From positions 51,417 to 115,416 of the forward strand of contig DASQKY010000027.1 of the NCBI GenBank assembly GCA_035630295.1: 64,000 nucleotides of DNA, in the 5' to 3' direction. The DNA is from Acidimicrobiales bacterium (GTDB lineage: Bacteria; Actinomycetota; Acidimicrobiia; Acidimicrobiales; Iamiaceae). Positions 1 to 8,516 of the stretch are shown one piece after another. The position numbers and the translations under genes were made by a program. The first letter of the stretch is position 1; each line of letters starts with the position of its first letter. The notes under the pieces were generated by a model. The model was not told the DNA's origin. It saw only the letters and a program-made list of their open reading frames with translations, and searched no databases.

Positions 1-309
1 AGCGCGGTGGGGTCCATGAACCACGTGGCCTTCAAGGTGCCACCCGAGCGCATCGACGCCTACCGCCAGCGCCTCCTGGCCGCCGGCGTCGAGTGCAGCG
101 ACACCTTCAACCACGACGACAGCGAGTGGGGCGTGTCCCGGGACCTCCACGACGGCGTGTTCGTGCGCTCCGTCTACTTCACCGACCCCGACGGCATCCT
201 GCTGGAGCTGGCCGCCACCACCCGGCCCTTCGGGCCCGGAGACGTGACCCACCGCCCGGCCACCGCCACCCCCGCCGCGGCGACGGTGGTCGCCCCCGCG
301 CCGCGCTGA
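1..309 (+). CDS. VOC (glyoxalase/dioxygenase fold) protein, C-terminal part
   Basis: The reading frame is open from base 1 and ends at a stop at 307-309, so the N-terminal part lies outside the window. The visible ~102 residues carry the two hallmarks of the last beta-alpha-beta module of the vicinal oxygen chelate superfamily: NHVAFKV near the start (the His is a usual metal ligand) and VYFTDPDGILLEL, whose Glu is the usual second ligand. After that comes a Pro/Ala-rich tail without a fold signature. Family members include glyoxalases, extradiol dioxygenases and fosfomycin-resistance enzymes. The substrate cannot be told from this fragment. The next gene starts 26 bp downstream on the same strand and is probably co-transcribed. 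Confidence 0.8.
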   Translation, partial: SAVGSMNHVAFKVPPERIDAYRQRLLAAGVECSDTFNHDDSEWGVSRDLHDGVFVRSVYFTDPDGILLELAATTRPFGPGDVTHRPATATPAAATVVAPAPR

Positions 310-335
310 GCCCACCCCGACCGTCCGGAGGACAT

Positions 336-995
336 ATGCCCCGCCTCGGCCAGGTGCCGCGCGCCGACGACAACCCGCCCATCGTCCGGGCCATGTACGA
401 CCTGATCTTCGGCCCGGGCCGGGACCCGGTGGCCGAGCCCGGGACCAACACCGGCACCCCCGGCGACTGGTGGACCACCTTCGCCGCCGCCCCCGACGTC
501 CTGCAGCACTGCGTCGACGGCTTCGCCCTCTACCAGTCCCCCACCCGGAGGCTCGACCCCGTCCTCCGCGAGCTGGGCCAGACCCGGGTGGGCTGGGCCC
601 GGGGCTCCCTGTTCGTGTTCTCGCAGCACTGCAAGTCGTGCCGGGCGGTGGGCGTGCCCGAGGAGAAGATCGAGGCCATCGCCCACTGGGCGGTGGCCGA
701 CTGCTTCGACGAGGTCGAGCGGGCGGTGCTGGCCTACACCGACGCCCTGGTCTACGACGGGGGCCGGGTGGCCGACGGCGTGGTCGCGGTGCTGCGCCGC
801 CACCTCTCCGACGAGGAGGTCCTGGAGCTCACCTACATCACCTGCATGTACGACATGCACGGGGTGATGAGCCGGGCCCTGCGCACCGAGCTGGACGACG
901 TGCCCGAGCGGGTGGTCGAGGAGGGCGACCGCACCGTCAGCGCCCTCGACGTGCTGGAGGACCGGCCGCCCCGGCGCGGCGACGGCGCCGGCTGA
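336..995 (+). CDS. Carboxymuconolactone decarboxylase / AhpD-like protein
   Basis: This 219-residue all-helical protein has the CMD/AhpD signature: a CxxC pair in FSQHCKSCRAVGV, followed by helices ending in ITCMYDMHGVMSRAL. In AhpD-type members the cysteines form a redox centre. The His that usually follows the second Cys by three residues (CxxCxxxH) is absent here, so peroxidase-type activity is uncertain. Others in the family are decarboxylases or of unknown function. The ATG at 336 was chosen because a strong GGAGG lies 5 bp upstream (326-330); a longer open frame to the left overlaps the VOC gene and has no ribosome site. It is probably in one operon with the VOC gene. Confidence 0.8.
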   Translation: MPRLGQVPRADDNPPIVRAMYDLIFGPGRDPVAEPGTNTGTPGDWWTTFAAAPDVLQHCVDGFALYQSPTRRLDPVLRELGQTRVGWARGSLFVFSQHCKSCRAVGVPEEKIEAIAHWAVADCFDEVERAVLAYTDALVYDGGRVADGVVAVLRRHLSDEEVLELTYITCMYDMHGVMSRALRTELDDVPERVVEEGDRTVSALDVLEDRPPRRGDGAG

Positions 996-1037
996 TCCGA
1001 CCCGGGAGCCGCCGGCGCTCGGAGGCGGATCAGCCGG
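988..1037. terminator. Bidirectional hairpin containing both convergent stop codons
   Basis: Perfect 12-bp inverted repeat CCGGCTGATCCG (988-999) and CGGATCAGCCGG (1026-1037), loop 26 nt. The TGA of the upstream plus-strand gene (993-995) is in the left arm and the TGA of the minus-strand acyltransferase (1030-1032) is in the right arm. There is no T-tract, as is common for actinobacterial terminators. Confidence 0.6.
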
Positions 1038-3042
1038 GGGCCGGCGGGGGCGGCTCCGTGATCCCGGGGGCGCCGCCGCCCGGGACGGTGGGCTCGACCT
1101 CGGTGACCGGCCCCTCGGCCGACCGGCGACCCCGCCACCGCGCCACCTCCTCGGCCACGGTGGCGGCCAGGAGGCGGTAGCCGAAGGCGGTGAAGTGCAG
1201 GCCGTCACCGTCGCGGGCCCGCTCCGTGACCCGGCCGTCGGCGCTGGGCAGCTCCTCGGCGTACCCGCCGCCGGGCCCGGTGGTGAGGGTGAACCAGTCC
1301 AGGGTGGCCACCCCCAGCGACCGGTACAGCGCGTTGAACCGCTCGACCCGGTCGGCCATGAACCCGAAGGTGGTCCCGGGCCCGATCTGCGGGATCAGGC
1401 CCCACAGCACGGTGGCGCCCCGGGAGCCGGCCACGCGGACCAGCTCGCGGGACACGACGTCCCACTGGGCGAACATCTCCTCGGACCCGTCGCCCACCTC
1501 GGTGCCGTCGGGCAGGACGTAGGGCTCCTCGTCGGGCTCGAGGCGCAGGTAGGTGCCGGCGTAGTGGAAGAGGACCACGTCGGGGTCGATGTCCGCCACC
1601 GCGGCCTGGACCTGGCCCACCACCGCGCCCTGGTCGGTGAGGGGCCCGGTGCCGCCGTCGCCGATGTAGCGGACGTCGACGCCGGGCAGGGCCTCGGCCA
1701 CGTACGGGGCCAGCTGCTGGGGCACCGAGTCGCCCACCAGGAGCAGGCGCTCGACCCGGGGCGTGTCGGGCTCGGTGGTCGCCACCGACGACACCGGCGT
1801 GGGCGCCCCGTCGGGAGGCGCCACCCGCTGGCCGCTCACCACCTCGACCCCGGAGGGCCCGGTGTCGACGGTGCGCAGCGGCACCACGAAGGACAGGGCC
1901 AGCACGGCCACGGCCACCGCGGCCATGGCCGGCCGGGGCACCCGGGGCAGCACCCGCCGGCGCCGGATGGGCATCTCCACCCAGGCCAGCGAGGCCCCGG
2001 CCAGGGCCAGGGTCAGGGCCACCCGCAGGGCGAACAGCGGCACGGGGCCCAGCTCCGTGTTCTCCTCCCGCAACCAGCTGAAGATGGGCCAGTGGTAGAG
2101 GTAGGCGCCGTAGGAGGCCCGGCCCAGCCAGCGCAGCGGCCGCACCTCCAGCACGGCCCGCACCGGGCCCGGGTAGAGGCAGGCCACGATGACCGCCACC
2201 GAGGCCAGGGAGTAGAGGGCCAGCCCGCCGGTGTAGAGCAGGCGGCTGGCCTGGTCGGCGAGGGCCCAGGCGCCGACCAGGCCGGCCGCCCCCACCAGCC
2301 CGACGACGGGAACGACCCGGCGCCGGTGCCGCCACCCCACCAGGTGGTGCACCACGCAGGCCAGCACCACGCCCGCCAGCAGCTCGGCGGCCCGGGTGTG
2401 GGTGGCGTAGTAGGCGAAGGACACGTCGTCGCCGACGCTGAGGGCCAGGGCCACGGTGGAGGCCACGGCCAGCGCCGCGGCCCCGACGCCCAGCACCACC
2501 CGCAGGGGCTGGCCCAGGCGCCGCCCCAGGGCGATGGCCCCCAGGCAGGCCAGGGGCAGCACCAGGTAGAACTGCTCCTCGACGGCCAGGGACCACAGGT
2601 GCTGCACCGGGGTGGCGTCGGCGGCGTTGCCGTAGGTGGCCCCCACCGCGGCCAGCCGCCAGTTGATGGCCAGGCCGGCCGTGGCCCACAGGTCGCTCCG
2701 CAGCCCGACCAGGTGGGTGGAGGTGGCCCCGAAGCGGGCGAAGGCCAGCACCAGGACCAGCGTGACCAGGGCCGCCGGGACCAGGCGACGGGCCCGGGCC
2801 GACCAGAAGCGGCGGAGGTCCACCCGGCCGCTGCCCCGCACCTCGACCAGGATCAGGGCGGTGATGAGGAAGCCGGAGAGGGTGAAGAAGGTGGAGACCC
2901 CGAGGAAGCCGCCGCCGGCCCAGGTGAAGCCCCCGTGGTAGGCCAGCACGGCCAGCAGGCAGGCGGCCCGGAGCCCGTCCAGGGAGCCGACGTAGGGGAG
3001 GCGGCCACCCTGGCGTTGCGCTGCTCCCGGCGTCCTCTCCAC
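1030..3042 (-). CDS. Acyltransferase-3 / SGNH fusion (O-acetyltransferase) membrane protein
   Basis: This 670-residue protein is predicted to transfer acyl (usually acetyl) groups from the cytoplasm onto a cell-surface glycan or lipid. The N-terminal ~380 residues form an acyltransferase-3 domain with about ten membrane helices; it opens with SLDGLRAACLLAVLAYHGG, which contains the family's catalytic His region, then FFTLSGFLITALILVE. After a last helix near 380-400 and a Pro/Thr linker there is an extracytoplasmic SGNH hydrolase-like domain: block I LLLVGDSVP with the nucleophile Ser, and the final DGLHFTAFGY with the Asp/His pair. This OafB-like fusion is common in O-antigen or peptidoglycan modification. 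The GTG start lies 9 nt after a -10-like TAGTGT and lacks a Shine-Dalgarno. The acceptor is unknown. Confidence 0.88.
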   Translation of the reverse strand: MERTPGAAQRQGGRLPYVGSLDGLRAACLLAVLAYHGGFTWAGGGFLGVSTFFTLSGFLITALILVEVRGSGRVDLRRFWSARARRLVPAALVTLVLVLAFARFGATSTHLVGLRSDLWATAGLAINWRLAAVGATYGNAADATPVQHLWSLAVEEQFYLVLPLACLGAIALGRRLGQPLRVVLGVGAAALAVASTVALALSVGDDVSFAYYATHTRAAELLAGVVLACVVHHLVGWRHRRRVVPVVGLVGAAGLVGAWALADQASRLLYTGGLALYSLASVAVIVACLYPGPVRAVLEVRPLRWLGRASYGAYLYHWPIFSWLREENTELGPVPLFALRVALTLALAGASLAWVEMPIRRRRVLPRVPRPAMAAVAVAVLALSFVVPLRTVDTGPSGVEVVSGQRVAPPDGAPTPVSSVATTEPDTPRVERLLLVGDSVPQQLAPYVAEALPGVDVRYIGDGGTGPLTDQGAVVGQVQAAVADIDPDVVLFHYAGTYLRLEPDEEPYVLPDGTEVGDGSEEMFAQWDVVSRELVRVAGSRGATVLWGLIPQIGPGTTFGFMADRVERFNALYRSLGVATLDWFTLTTGPGGGYAEELPSADGRVTERARDGDGLHFTAFGYRLLAATVAEEVARWRGRRSAEGPVTEVEPTVPGGGAPGITEPPPPAPG

Positions 3043-3051
3043 GAGGACCGC

Positions 3052-3057
3052 ACACTA
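3052..3057 (-). promoter_or_regulatory. -10 box, leaderless promoter
   Basis: TAGTGT on the minus strand, 9 nt before the GTG of the acyltransferase. No ribosome site lies between them. Confidence 0.4.
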
Positions 3058-3068
3058 CCGGCCGCCCC

Positions 3069-4673
3069 TCAGGGCACCTCGGCCACCGCCGCCGCCCGGT
3101 CGGGCCGGACCCGCCACCGGGCCCGGGCCTGGACCACCAGCCACGCCCCCATCACCAGCACCGACATGTCGGTCACGGTGCGGAAGCGGTTGGTCTCGCC
3201 GTACTCGATGAGCAGGGTCAGCCCGGTCAGGTACACCGTGGTCCCCCACAGGAAGGCCACCGCCGCGTGGGCCCCGTCGCGGGCCCGCCACCACCGTCGC
3301 CGCACCAGCACCGCGGCCACCCCGGCCAGCACCAGGAGGTAGGCGGCCACCACCACCCACTCCACCTGCCCGACCCGGGCCCCCCGCCGGTCGCCGTACA
3401 CCGGGGGCGGCTCCTCCCACGCCCCCAGCACGGCCCGCTCCACGGCCACCGCCCCGGCCACCTCGGCGCCGTTGGACCGGTAGCCGAACCACCCCGAGCT
3501 GGCCGTGAACGTGGTCGAGGTCGAGCGGCCCACACCGGCCGCGTAGGTGCCGGGCCGGTGGCGGACGACCCAGGTGGCGTCGTCCAGGGCCGCCTCGTTG
3601 ACCGTCAGGTAGTCACGGTGGTGGAGGTTGGCGAAGCCCCCCTCGGCCCGCTCCCGCTCGTCCAGGACCGGCACGCCCCGCCCCGGCCCGGCCCGTCCCG
3701 GCGGGGCGATGCCCATGTCCTCGAAGCTCTGGAACGACGGGTGGGCGGCGTAGGGCGAGAGGGTGCCGTCGGCCACCAGGCGGGCCCGCTCCGCCGGGGG
3801 GAGCTGCTCCACGGTGATGCGGGACAGGCTCACGCCCACCCAGCTGCTGGCCCCCCACTGGTCGAACAGGACCAGGTTCTTGGTGTACCAGCCGCCCACC
3901 AGGAGCACGGGCACCAGGCCGACCAGGGCCACGGTGCGCCACCGGTGGCGCCGAGCCACCGCGGCCAGGGCCACCAGCCCCACGATCCACACCAGGTGGA
4001 AGGTGGAGCGGGTGAGGGCCAGGGTGGCGGCCACGGCCAGCGCCCCGGCCAGGTCGACCGCTCGGCCCCGGTCGGCCCATCGGGCCACCAGGAGGGCGAT
4101 GCCGGCCAGGCCCAGCACCTCGAACGGCGTGTAGAGGAAGTACGTCTCGACCAGGACCGCGGTGGGGCTGGCCACCCAGGCCAGGGCCAGCGCCGCCGCC
4201 ACCCGGGGCCGGCACCCGAGGCGGGCCAGCAGGCGCAGGAGCACCACCGCGGTGGCCAGCCCGCAGGCCAGGAACACCGGCCCCAGCACCCGGTCGGGGT
4301 GGTCGGGGCTGAGCCTCAGGGCCAGGCCCCACAGCAGGTTGAGCCCGGGGGGCTGGGTGTGGTCGTACCACAGGCTGCGACCGAGGTCGTGGCGCAGGGC
4401 CTGGCCGTCGATGAACTGGTGGTAGGCCACGGCGTGCTCCCACCGGAAGCGCACCCCGGCCAGGGCGTAGGCGACGCGGGAGGCGGCGAAGCCCACCACC
4501 ACGGCCACGGTGGCGGCCCGGAGGGGGCGGGGCGGGCGGGCGGTGGCGGCCGGGTCGTCGCCGTCGGGGGCCACGCTGTCTGCGGCGGCCGGGGCGGGCC
4601 CGGCGTCGGGAGTCCCGTTGGCCGCGTCGCTGCCGGAGGCGGGGTCGGTGGCGGACGCGTCCGAAGCGGGCAC
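3069..4673 (-). CDS. Polytopic membrane protein, probable glycosyltransferase family 39-like
   Basis: This 534-residue protein has a disordered Ala/Pro/Asp-rich N-terminus (~50 residues) and about ten hydrophobic helices. After the first helix comes a loop with WYDHTQPPGLNLLWGLAL, resembling the acidic/aromatic first periplasmic loop of dolichol-phosphate-mannose or ArnT-like (GT-C) transferases, and later a soluble loop around residues 280-390. GT-C enzymes move a sugar from a polyprenyl-phosphate carrier on the outer face of the membrane. The frame extends upstream to 4796, but GTG 4673 is preferred: it is 7 nt after a TAGTGT -10 box, matching the leaderless pattern of neighbouring genes. 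Assignment to GT39 is by general resemblance; a non-enzymatic membrane role is possible. Confidence 0.65.
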   Translation of the reverse strand: MPASDASATDPASGSDAANGTPDAGPAPAAADSVAPDGDDPAATARPPRPLRAATVAVVVGFAASRVAYALAGVRFRWEHAVAYHQFIDGQALRHDLGRSLWYDHTQPPGLNLLWGLALRLSPDHPDRVLGPVFLACGLATAVVLLRLLARLGCRPRVAAALALAWVASPTAVLVETYFLYTPFEVLGLAGIALLVARWADRGRAVDLAGALAVAATLALTRSTFHLVWIVGLVALAAVARRHRWRTVALVGLVPVLLVGGWYTKNLVLFDQWGASSWVGVSLSRITVEQLPPAERARLVADGTLSPYAAHPSFQSFEDMGIAPPGRAGPGRGVPVLDERERAEGGFANLHHRDYLTVNEAALDDATWVVRHRPGTYAAGVGRSTSTTFTASSGWFGYRSNGAEVAGAVAVERAVLGAWEEPPPVYGDRRGARVGQVEWVVVAAYLLVLAGVAAVLVRRRWWRARDGAHAAVAFLWGTTVYLTGLTLLIEYGETNRFRTVTDMSVLVMGAWLVVQARARWRVRPDRAAAVAEVP

Positions 4674-4680
4674 GGCGCCG

Positions 4681-4686
4681 ACACTA
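4681..4686 (-). promoter_or_regulatory. -10 box, leaderless promoter
   Basis: TAGTGT on the minus strand, 7 nt before GTG 4673. It supports that internal start over the longer open frame. Confidence 0.4.
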
Positions 4687-4785
4687 GGACCCGCCCCCGG
4701 GGCCGCCCCGGACCTGGGCCCGGGACCGGGCGGCCGGCACCGCCGAGGCGGGCCGCTTGGCTTCACCCGCTCAACACGTGACACT

Positions 4786-4800
4786 TCCCGTGACACGGGA
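4786..4800. promoter_or_regulatory. 15-bp palindrome, putative operator of the coiled-coil gene
   Basis: TCCCGTGACACGGGA is a perfect palindrome around a central A. It overlaps the -35 region expected for a -10 box TACCGT at 4808-4813 that faces the coiled-coil gene starting at 4859. The regulator is unknown. Confidence 0.4.
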
Positions 4801-4858
4801 GCGTCGGTACCGTCGCCGACACGACCCCGCCCGCCTCCCCTGCGAAAGGCTCTGCACC

Positions 4859-5416
4859 GTGTCGCCGCTGTCCCCCCACCACCGACGCTCCCTGTTCACC
4901 AGCCTGTCCCCCATCGTCGGGGAGGAGGAGGCCGACGCCTTGCTCGACCAGCTGCCCCGCACCGAGGAGGAGGTGCCGGCCAGCCAGGCCGACCTCCAAG
5001 CCCTCGACCTATCCCTCCGCTCCGAGATGGCCACCGGCTTCGCCGAGGTCCGCACCGAGATGGCCAACGGCTTCGCCAAGGCCCGTGAGGACGTGGCCGG
5101 CGTCCGCGCCGACGTGTCCACCGGTCTCGCGGACATCCGCACCGAGATGCGCTCCGGCCAGGCCCGCCAGGCCGAGGCGCTGGGCCAGGTCCGAACCGAG
5201 GTGCACCAGAGCCAGGCCCGCCAGAGCGAGGCCCTGGCCGAGCTGCGGGGCGAGATGCACACCAGCGTGGCCGTCATCGCCCAGAAGGTCGCCGACATGC
5301 AGACCGCCATCAACGACGGGATGACCAAGCACATCCAGTGGACCGTCGGGGCCGTGCTCGGGGCCATCTCGATCGGGATGGCCCTGGCCGCGCTGATCGC
5401 TCGGGCGCCGGTCTAG
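4859..5416 (+). CDS. Coiled-coil tail-anchored membrane protein
   Basis: This 185-residue protein starts with FTSLSPIVGEEEADALLDQLP, a short motif seen in bacterial proteins related to the CCDC90/DUF1640 group. Residues ~45-145 form a long alpha-helical coiled coil of irregular 11-residue repeats (MATGFAEVRTEMANGFAKAR and similar), and one membrane helix lies near the C-terminus (WTVGAVLGAISIGMALAALI). Topology is cytoplasmic with a C-terminal anchor. The GTG at 4859 is preferred over an earlier in-frame start because GAAAGG lies just upstream and family homology begins there. The gene ends in a 4-bp CTAG overlap with the convergent TetR gene. Function is unknown; a scaffold or membrane-organising role is inferred only from structure. 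Confidence 0.7.
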   Translation: MSPLSPHHRRSLFTSLSPIVGEEEADALLDQLPRTEEEVPASQADLQALDLSLRSEMATGFAEVRTEMANGFAKAREDVAGVRADVSTGLADIRTEMRSGQARQAEALGQVRTEVHQSQARQSEALAELRGEMHTSVAVIAQKVADMQTAINDGMTKHIQWTVGAVLGAISIGMALAALIARAPV

Positions 5417-6003
5417 GCCGGGCTGGGAGCCGAGCGGGCCAGGACGGCCAGGAGGTCGGCTCGGCGACGGCGGAGCCAGGCCCGGTCGGGAGGGACGCCC
5501 ATGCGGTCCAGCAGCTCGGCCTCCACCGCGGTGGCCACCACCCGGGCCCCCACCTCGACCAGGTGGCGGCGGGTCCGCTCCACGGCCGAGCCGTCGGCGG
5601 CCGGGCCGGCCAGGGCGGTGGCCGCCCCGTCCAGGCGGGGGGCGATGGCCGAGCCCAGCACCGCGGTGGCCTCGGGCCCCAGGCGGGTCACCTCCCGCAG
5701 CAGGACCAGCAGGTCGGGGCGACGGGCGCCCAGGCGCAGCACCTCGTCGACCACGGCCGCGGTGGTGTCCCGGCCCGGGCGGCGGCGGGCCACGGCCGCG
5801 TCGAGGGCATCGCCCAGCTCGGCCACCGCCGCCTCCACCACCCCGGCCACCAGGGCGTCCTTGGACCGGAACCAGTAGAGGACGGTCTGCTTGCGGACCC
5901 CCACCGTGTCGGCCACGTCGTCCAGGGAGGTGGCCTCCACGCCCCGGCGGGCGAAGCCGGCCAGAGCGGCGGCCAGGATGCGATCTTGGGTGCTGTCGGC
6001 CAC
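5413..6003 (-). CDS. TetR-family transcriptional regulator
   Basis: This 196-residue repressor has an N-terminal helix-turn-helix: RILAAALAGFARRGVEATSL followed by DDVADTVGVRKQTVLYWF, the classical TetR DNA-binding pattern. The rest is a helical ligand-binding domain without a recognisable ligand class. It is transcribed divergently from the acyl-CoA-reductase operon, with 50 bp between the starts. That gap contains a perfect 7-2-7 palindrome, the expected operator, which would cover both promoters. By position it most likely represses the lipid operon and itself, with a fatty acyl-CoA or related lipid as a plausible inducer (inference). Confidence 0.9.
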   Translation of the reverse strand: MADSTQDRILAAALAGFARRGVEATSLDDVADTVGVRKQTVLYWFRSKDALVAGVVEAAVAELGDALDAAVARRRPGRDTTAAVVDEVLRLGARRPDLLVLLREVTRLGPEATAVLGSAIAPRLDGAATALAGPAADGSAVERTRRHLVEVGARVVATAVEAELLDRMGVPPDRAWLRRRRADLLAVLARSAPSPA

Positions 6004-6014
6004 TGTCGACGTTG

Positions 6015-6045
6015 TCTACCATTTGGTAGAGAGTCGCGCTAGGGT
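6015..6045. promoter_or_regulatory. TetR operator and -10 box of the lipid operon
   Basis: TCTACCA-TT-TGGTAGA (6015-6030) is a perfect inverted repeat with a 2-bp centre. The plus-strand -10-like TAGGGT lies at 6040-6045, 8 nt before ATG 6054, so the operator covers the -35 region. On the minus strand the same site overlaps the TetR promoter region. Confidence 0.65.
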
Positions 6046-6053
6046 CCGACTCG

Positions 6054-8492
6054 ATGCCGGAGAGCCGCCCCTCCCCTCCCATCGCCGAGGCCCTCGACGG
6101 GCGGCGCCTGTTCGTCACCGGCACCACCGGCTTCCTGGGCACCGCCCTGGTCGAGCGGCTCCTGCGCTGCGCCCCCGGCTGCGAGCTGGTCCTGCTGGTC
6201 CGCCCCGGGCGCAAGCGCACCGTCGAGCAGCGGGCCCAGCGGGAGATCTTCCGCAACGACTGCTTCGACCGCCTGCGCGAGGAGCTGGGCGGACGGGAGG
6301 CCTTCGAGGCGCTGGTGGCCCGCCGGGTCCGGGTGGTGGCCGGCGACGTGGCCACCGACGGCCTGGGCCTCGACGACGAGGGCCGGGCCGCCCTGGCTGC
6401 GTGCGACACGGTCATCCACTCGGCCGCCACCGTGTCGTTCGACTCCCCCCTCGACCTGGCCGTCGAGGTCAACCTGCTGGGCCCCACCCGCATCGCCCGC
6501 ACCCTGGCCGACCTCGGGGTCGCCCCCCACCTGGTGGCCGTGTCCACCTGCTACGTGGCCGGCAACCGGCGGGGCGCGGCCCCCGAGATCCCGGTGGACG
6601 AGAGCCCGTTCTGGGTCGACGTGGACTGGCGGCGCGAGGTCGAGGCCGCCCGCCGGGTCCGCAGCGACGCCGAGGCCACCAGCCGGCTCCCCGACCACCT
6701 GGCCGGTTTCCAGGCCGCGGCCCGCGACGAGCTGGGTGGGGCCGGTACCACCCTGCTGGCCGAGAAGGCCGAGGACCGGCGCCGGGCCTGGGTCAAGCAG
6801 CAGCTGGTCGACGCCGGCCGGGCCCGGGCCGCCTCGCTGGGGTGGCCCGACGCCTACGCCATGACCAAGGCCCTGGGCGAGCGGGCCCTGGGCCAGAGCC
6901 GGGGCGACGTGCCCGTCTCCATCGTCCGGCCCGCCATCATCGAGTCGGCCTGGTCGGAGCCGGTGCCGGGCTGGATCCGGGGCTTCCGCATGGCCGAGCC
7001 GGTGATCATCTCCTACGCCCGGGGCCTGCTCAGCCAGTTCCCCGGGGTCCCCGAGGGCACCGTCGACGTGATCCCCGTGGACCTGGTGGTGGGGGCCATC
7101 TGTGCGGTGGCGGCTCGGGGCCCGGCCCATGCCGACGGCCGGCCCGACGTCACCCAGGTGGCCTCGGGCTCGCGCAACCCGCTGGAGTTCGAACGCCTCA
7201 CCGAGCTCATCAGCGAGTGGTTCACCCAGCGCCCGCTGTACGACCGGGACGGCCAGCCCATCAGCGTGCCCGAGTTCCGGTTCCCGGGCCGGGGCCGGGT
7301 CGAGGGCGAGCTGCGCCGGGCCCGGGCCGTCCTGGGTGTCACCGAGAAGGCGCTCCACGCGCTGCCCCTGCGGGGGAAGCAGGCCCAGTGGGCGGCCGGG
7401 GTGGAGGAGAAGCGGGAGCTGGTCGACCGGGCCACCGCGTACGTCACCCTCTACGGGGCCTACACCGAGTGCGAGGCCATCTACGGCGTCGACCGGCTGC
7501 TGTCCCTGCACGCCTCGCTCACCGAGGCCGACCAACGGGACTTCGGGTGCGACCCCCGGGTGGTCGACTGGGAGCGGTACGTGCGGGAGATCCACCTGCC
7601 GTCGGTGGTGGCCCACGCCCGGGTCCGCACCGAGGGCGGGGGCGGGGCCGGCGAGGCCCGCAGCACCCGCCTGCGCCGCCAGGTCCTGTCCCCCGACCGC
7701 CAGCTGGCCGTGTTCGACCTGGAGAACACCCTCATCGCCTCCAACGTGGTCACCTCCTTCGCCTGGCTGGCCAGCCGGCGCCTCGACCCGGCCGACCGGC
7801 GCACCCTGGCCGCCCGGCTGGTGGCCGAGGCCCCGGCCCTGCTGAAGCTGGACCGCCGGGACCGCAGCGACTTCCTGCGCCACTTCTATCGCCGCTACGA
7901 GGGCGCCCCCCGGGCCGAGCTGGAGGCCGACAGCGCCGAGATGCTGTCCGACCTGATCCTGACCAAGGCGTTCCCGGCCGGCCTCCGCCGGGTGCGCGAG
8001 CATCGGGCCCTGGGCCACCGGACCGTGCTCGTCACCGGCGCCCTGGACGTGGTGGTCGCCCCCCTGCGCCCCCTGTTCGACGACATCGTCTCGGCCGAGA
8101 TGGGGGTGGCCCCCGACGGCACCGCCACCGGGCGGATGACCACCGTGCCCCCCACCGGCGAGACCCGGGCCCAGATCCTCTACGACCACTGCGCGGCCCA
8201 CGGCCTGGACGTGGCCGAGGCGGTGGTCTACGCCGACTCCAGCAGCGACCTCCCGATGCTGGAGGCGGCCGGCTTCCCGGTGGCCGTCAACCCCGAGGCC
8301 CGCCTGGCCGCCCTGGCCCGCAAGCGGGGCTGGCTGGTCGAGCAGTGGGAGAAGGCCCCCGGCTTCGTCCCCCGCCGCCTGCCCCTGGCCCCCCGCCCCG
8401 GGCCCCGCCGCCAGGCGCCGCGGGTGCCGGATCACCGGCCCCCCACCGCGGCCGAGCGCCGGGCCCGCCGCCTCCGGACCGGCCGCCGATGA
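6054..8492 (+). CDS. Fatty acyl-CoA reductase-like SDR fused to HAD-IB phosphatase-like domain
   Basis: This is an 812-residue two-domain enzyme. Residues ~18-360 are an extended SDR domain of the male-sterility/acyl-CoA-reductase type, with nucleotide motif GTTGFLG (23-29), a STCYVAG strand and catalytic YAMTK (Tyr268, Lys272). These enzymes reduce acyl-CoA or acyl-carrier thioesters with NADPH to an aldehyde or alcohol. A helical linker follows. From residue ~545 there is a HAD subfamily IB domain: motif I FDLENTL (Asp555, with Glu557 in place of the usual second Asp), LVTGALD for motif II, and ADSSSDLPML for motif IV. The operon is tight: three more lipid or redox genes follow on the same strand. 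The start has no Shine-Dalgarno and lies 8 nt after TAGGGT. Substrate is unknown; a long-chain acyl group is the family expectation. Confidence 0.85.
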   Translation: MPESRPSPPIAEALDGRRLFVTGTTGFLGTALVERLLRCAPGCELVLLVRPGRKRTVEQRAQREIFRNDCFDRLREELGGREAFEALVARRVRVVAGDVATDGLGLDDEGRAALAACDTVIHSAATVSFDSPLDLAVEVNLLGPTRIARTLADLGVAPHLVAVSTCYVAGNRRGAAPEIPVDESPFWVDVDWRREVEAARRVRSDAEATSRLPDHLAGFQAAARDELGGAGTTLLAEKAEDRRRAWVKQQLVDAGRARAASLGWPDAYAMTKALGERALGQSRGDVPVSIVRPAIIESAWSEPVPGWIRGFRMAEPVIISYARGLLSQFPGVPEGTVDVIPVDLVVGAICAVAARGPAHADGRPDVTQVASGSRNPLEFERLTELISEWFTQRPLYDRDGQPISVPEFRFPGRGRVEGELRRARAVLGVTEKALHALPLRGKQAQWAAGVEEKRELVDRATAYVTLYGAYTECEAIYGVDRLLSLHASLTEADQRDFGCDPRVVDWERYVREIHLPSVVAHARVRTEGGGGAGEARSTRLRRQVLSPDRQLAVFDLENTLIASNVVTSFAWLASRRLDPADRRTLAARLVAEAPALLKLDRRDRSDFLRHFYRRYEGAPRAELEADSAEMLSDLILTKAFPAGLRRVREHRALGHRTVLVTGALDVVVAPLRPLFDDIVSAEMGVAPDGTATGRMTTVPPTGETRAQILYDHCAAHGLDVAEAVVYADSSSDLPMLEAAGFPVAVNPEARLAALARKRGWLVEQWEKAPGFVPRRLPLAPRPGPRRQAPRVPDHRPPTAAERRARRLRTGRR

Positions 8493-8516
8493 CGTTCCCC
8501 TGGCCGCCTCACCACC

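Noticed and set aside
174-4781. Long ORFs on the strand opposite the first genes (300-700 codons)
   Set aside because: They are very rich in Gly, Pro, Arg and His and mirror real genes in another frame, a result of high GC.
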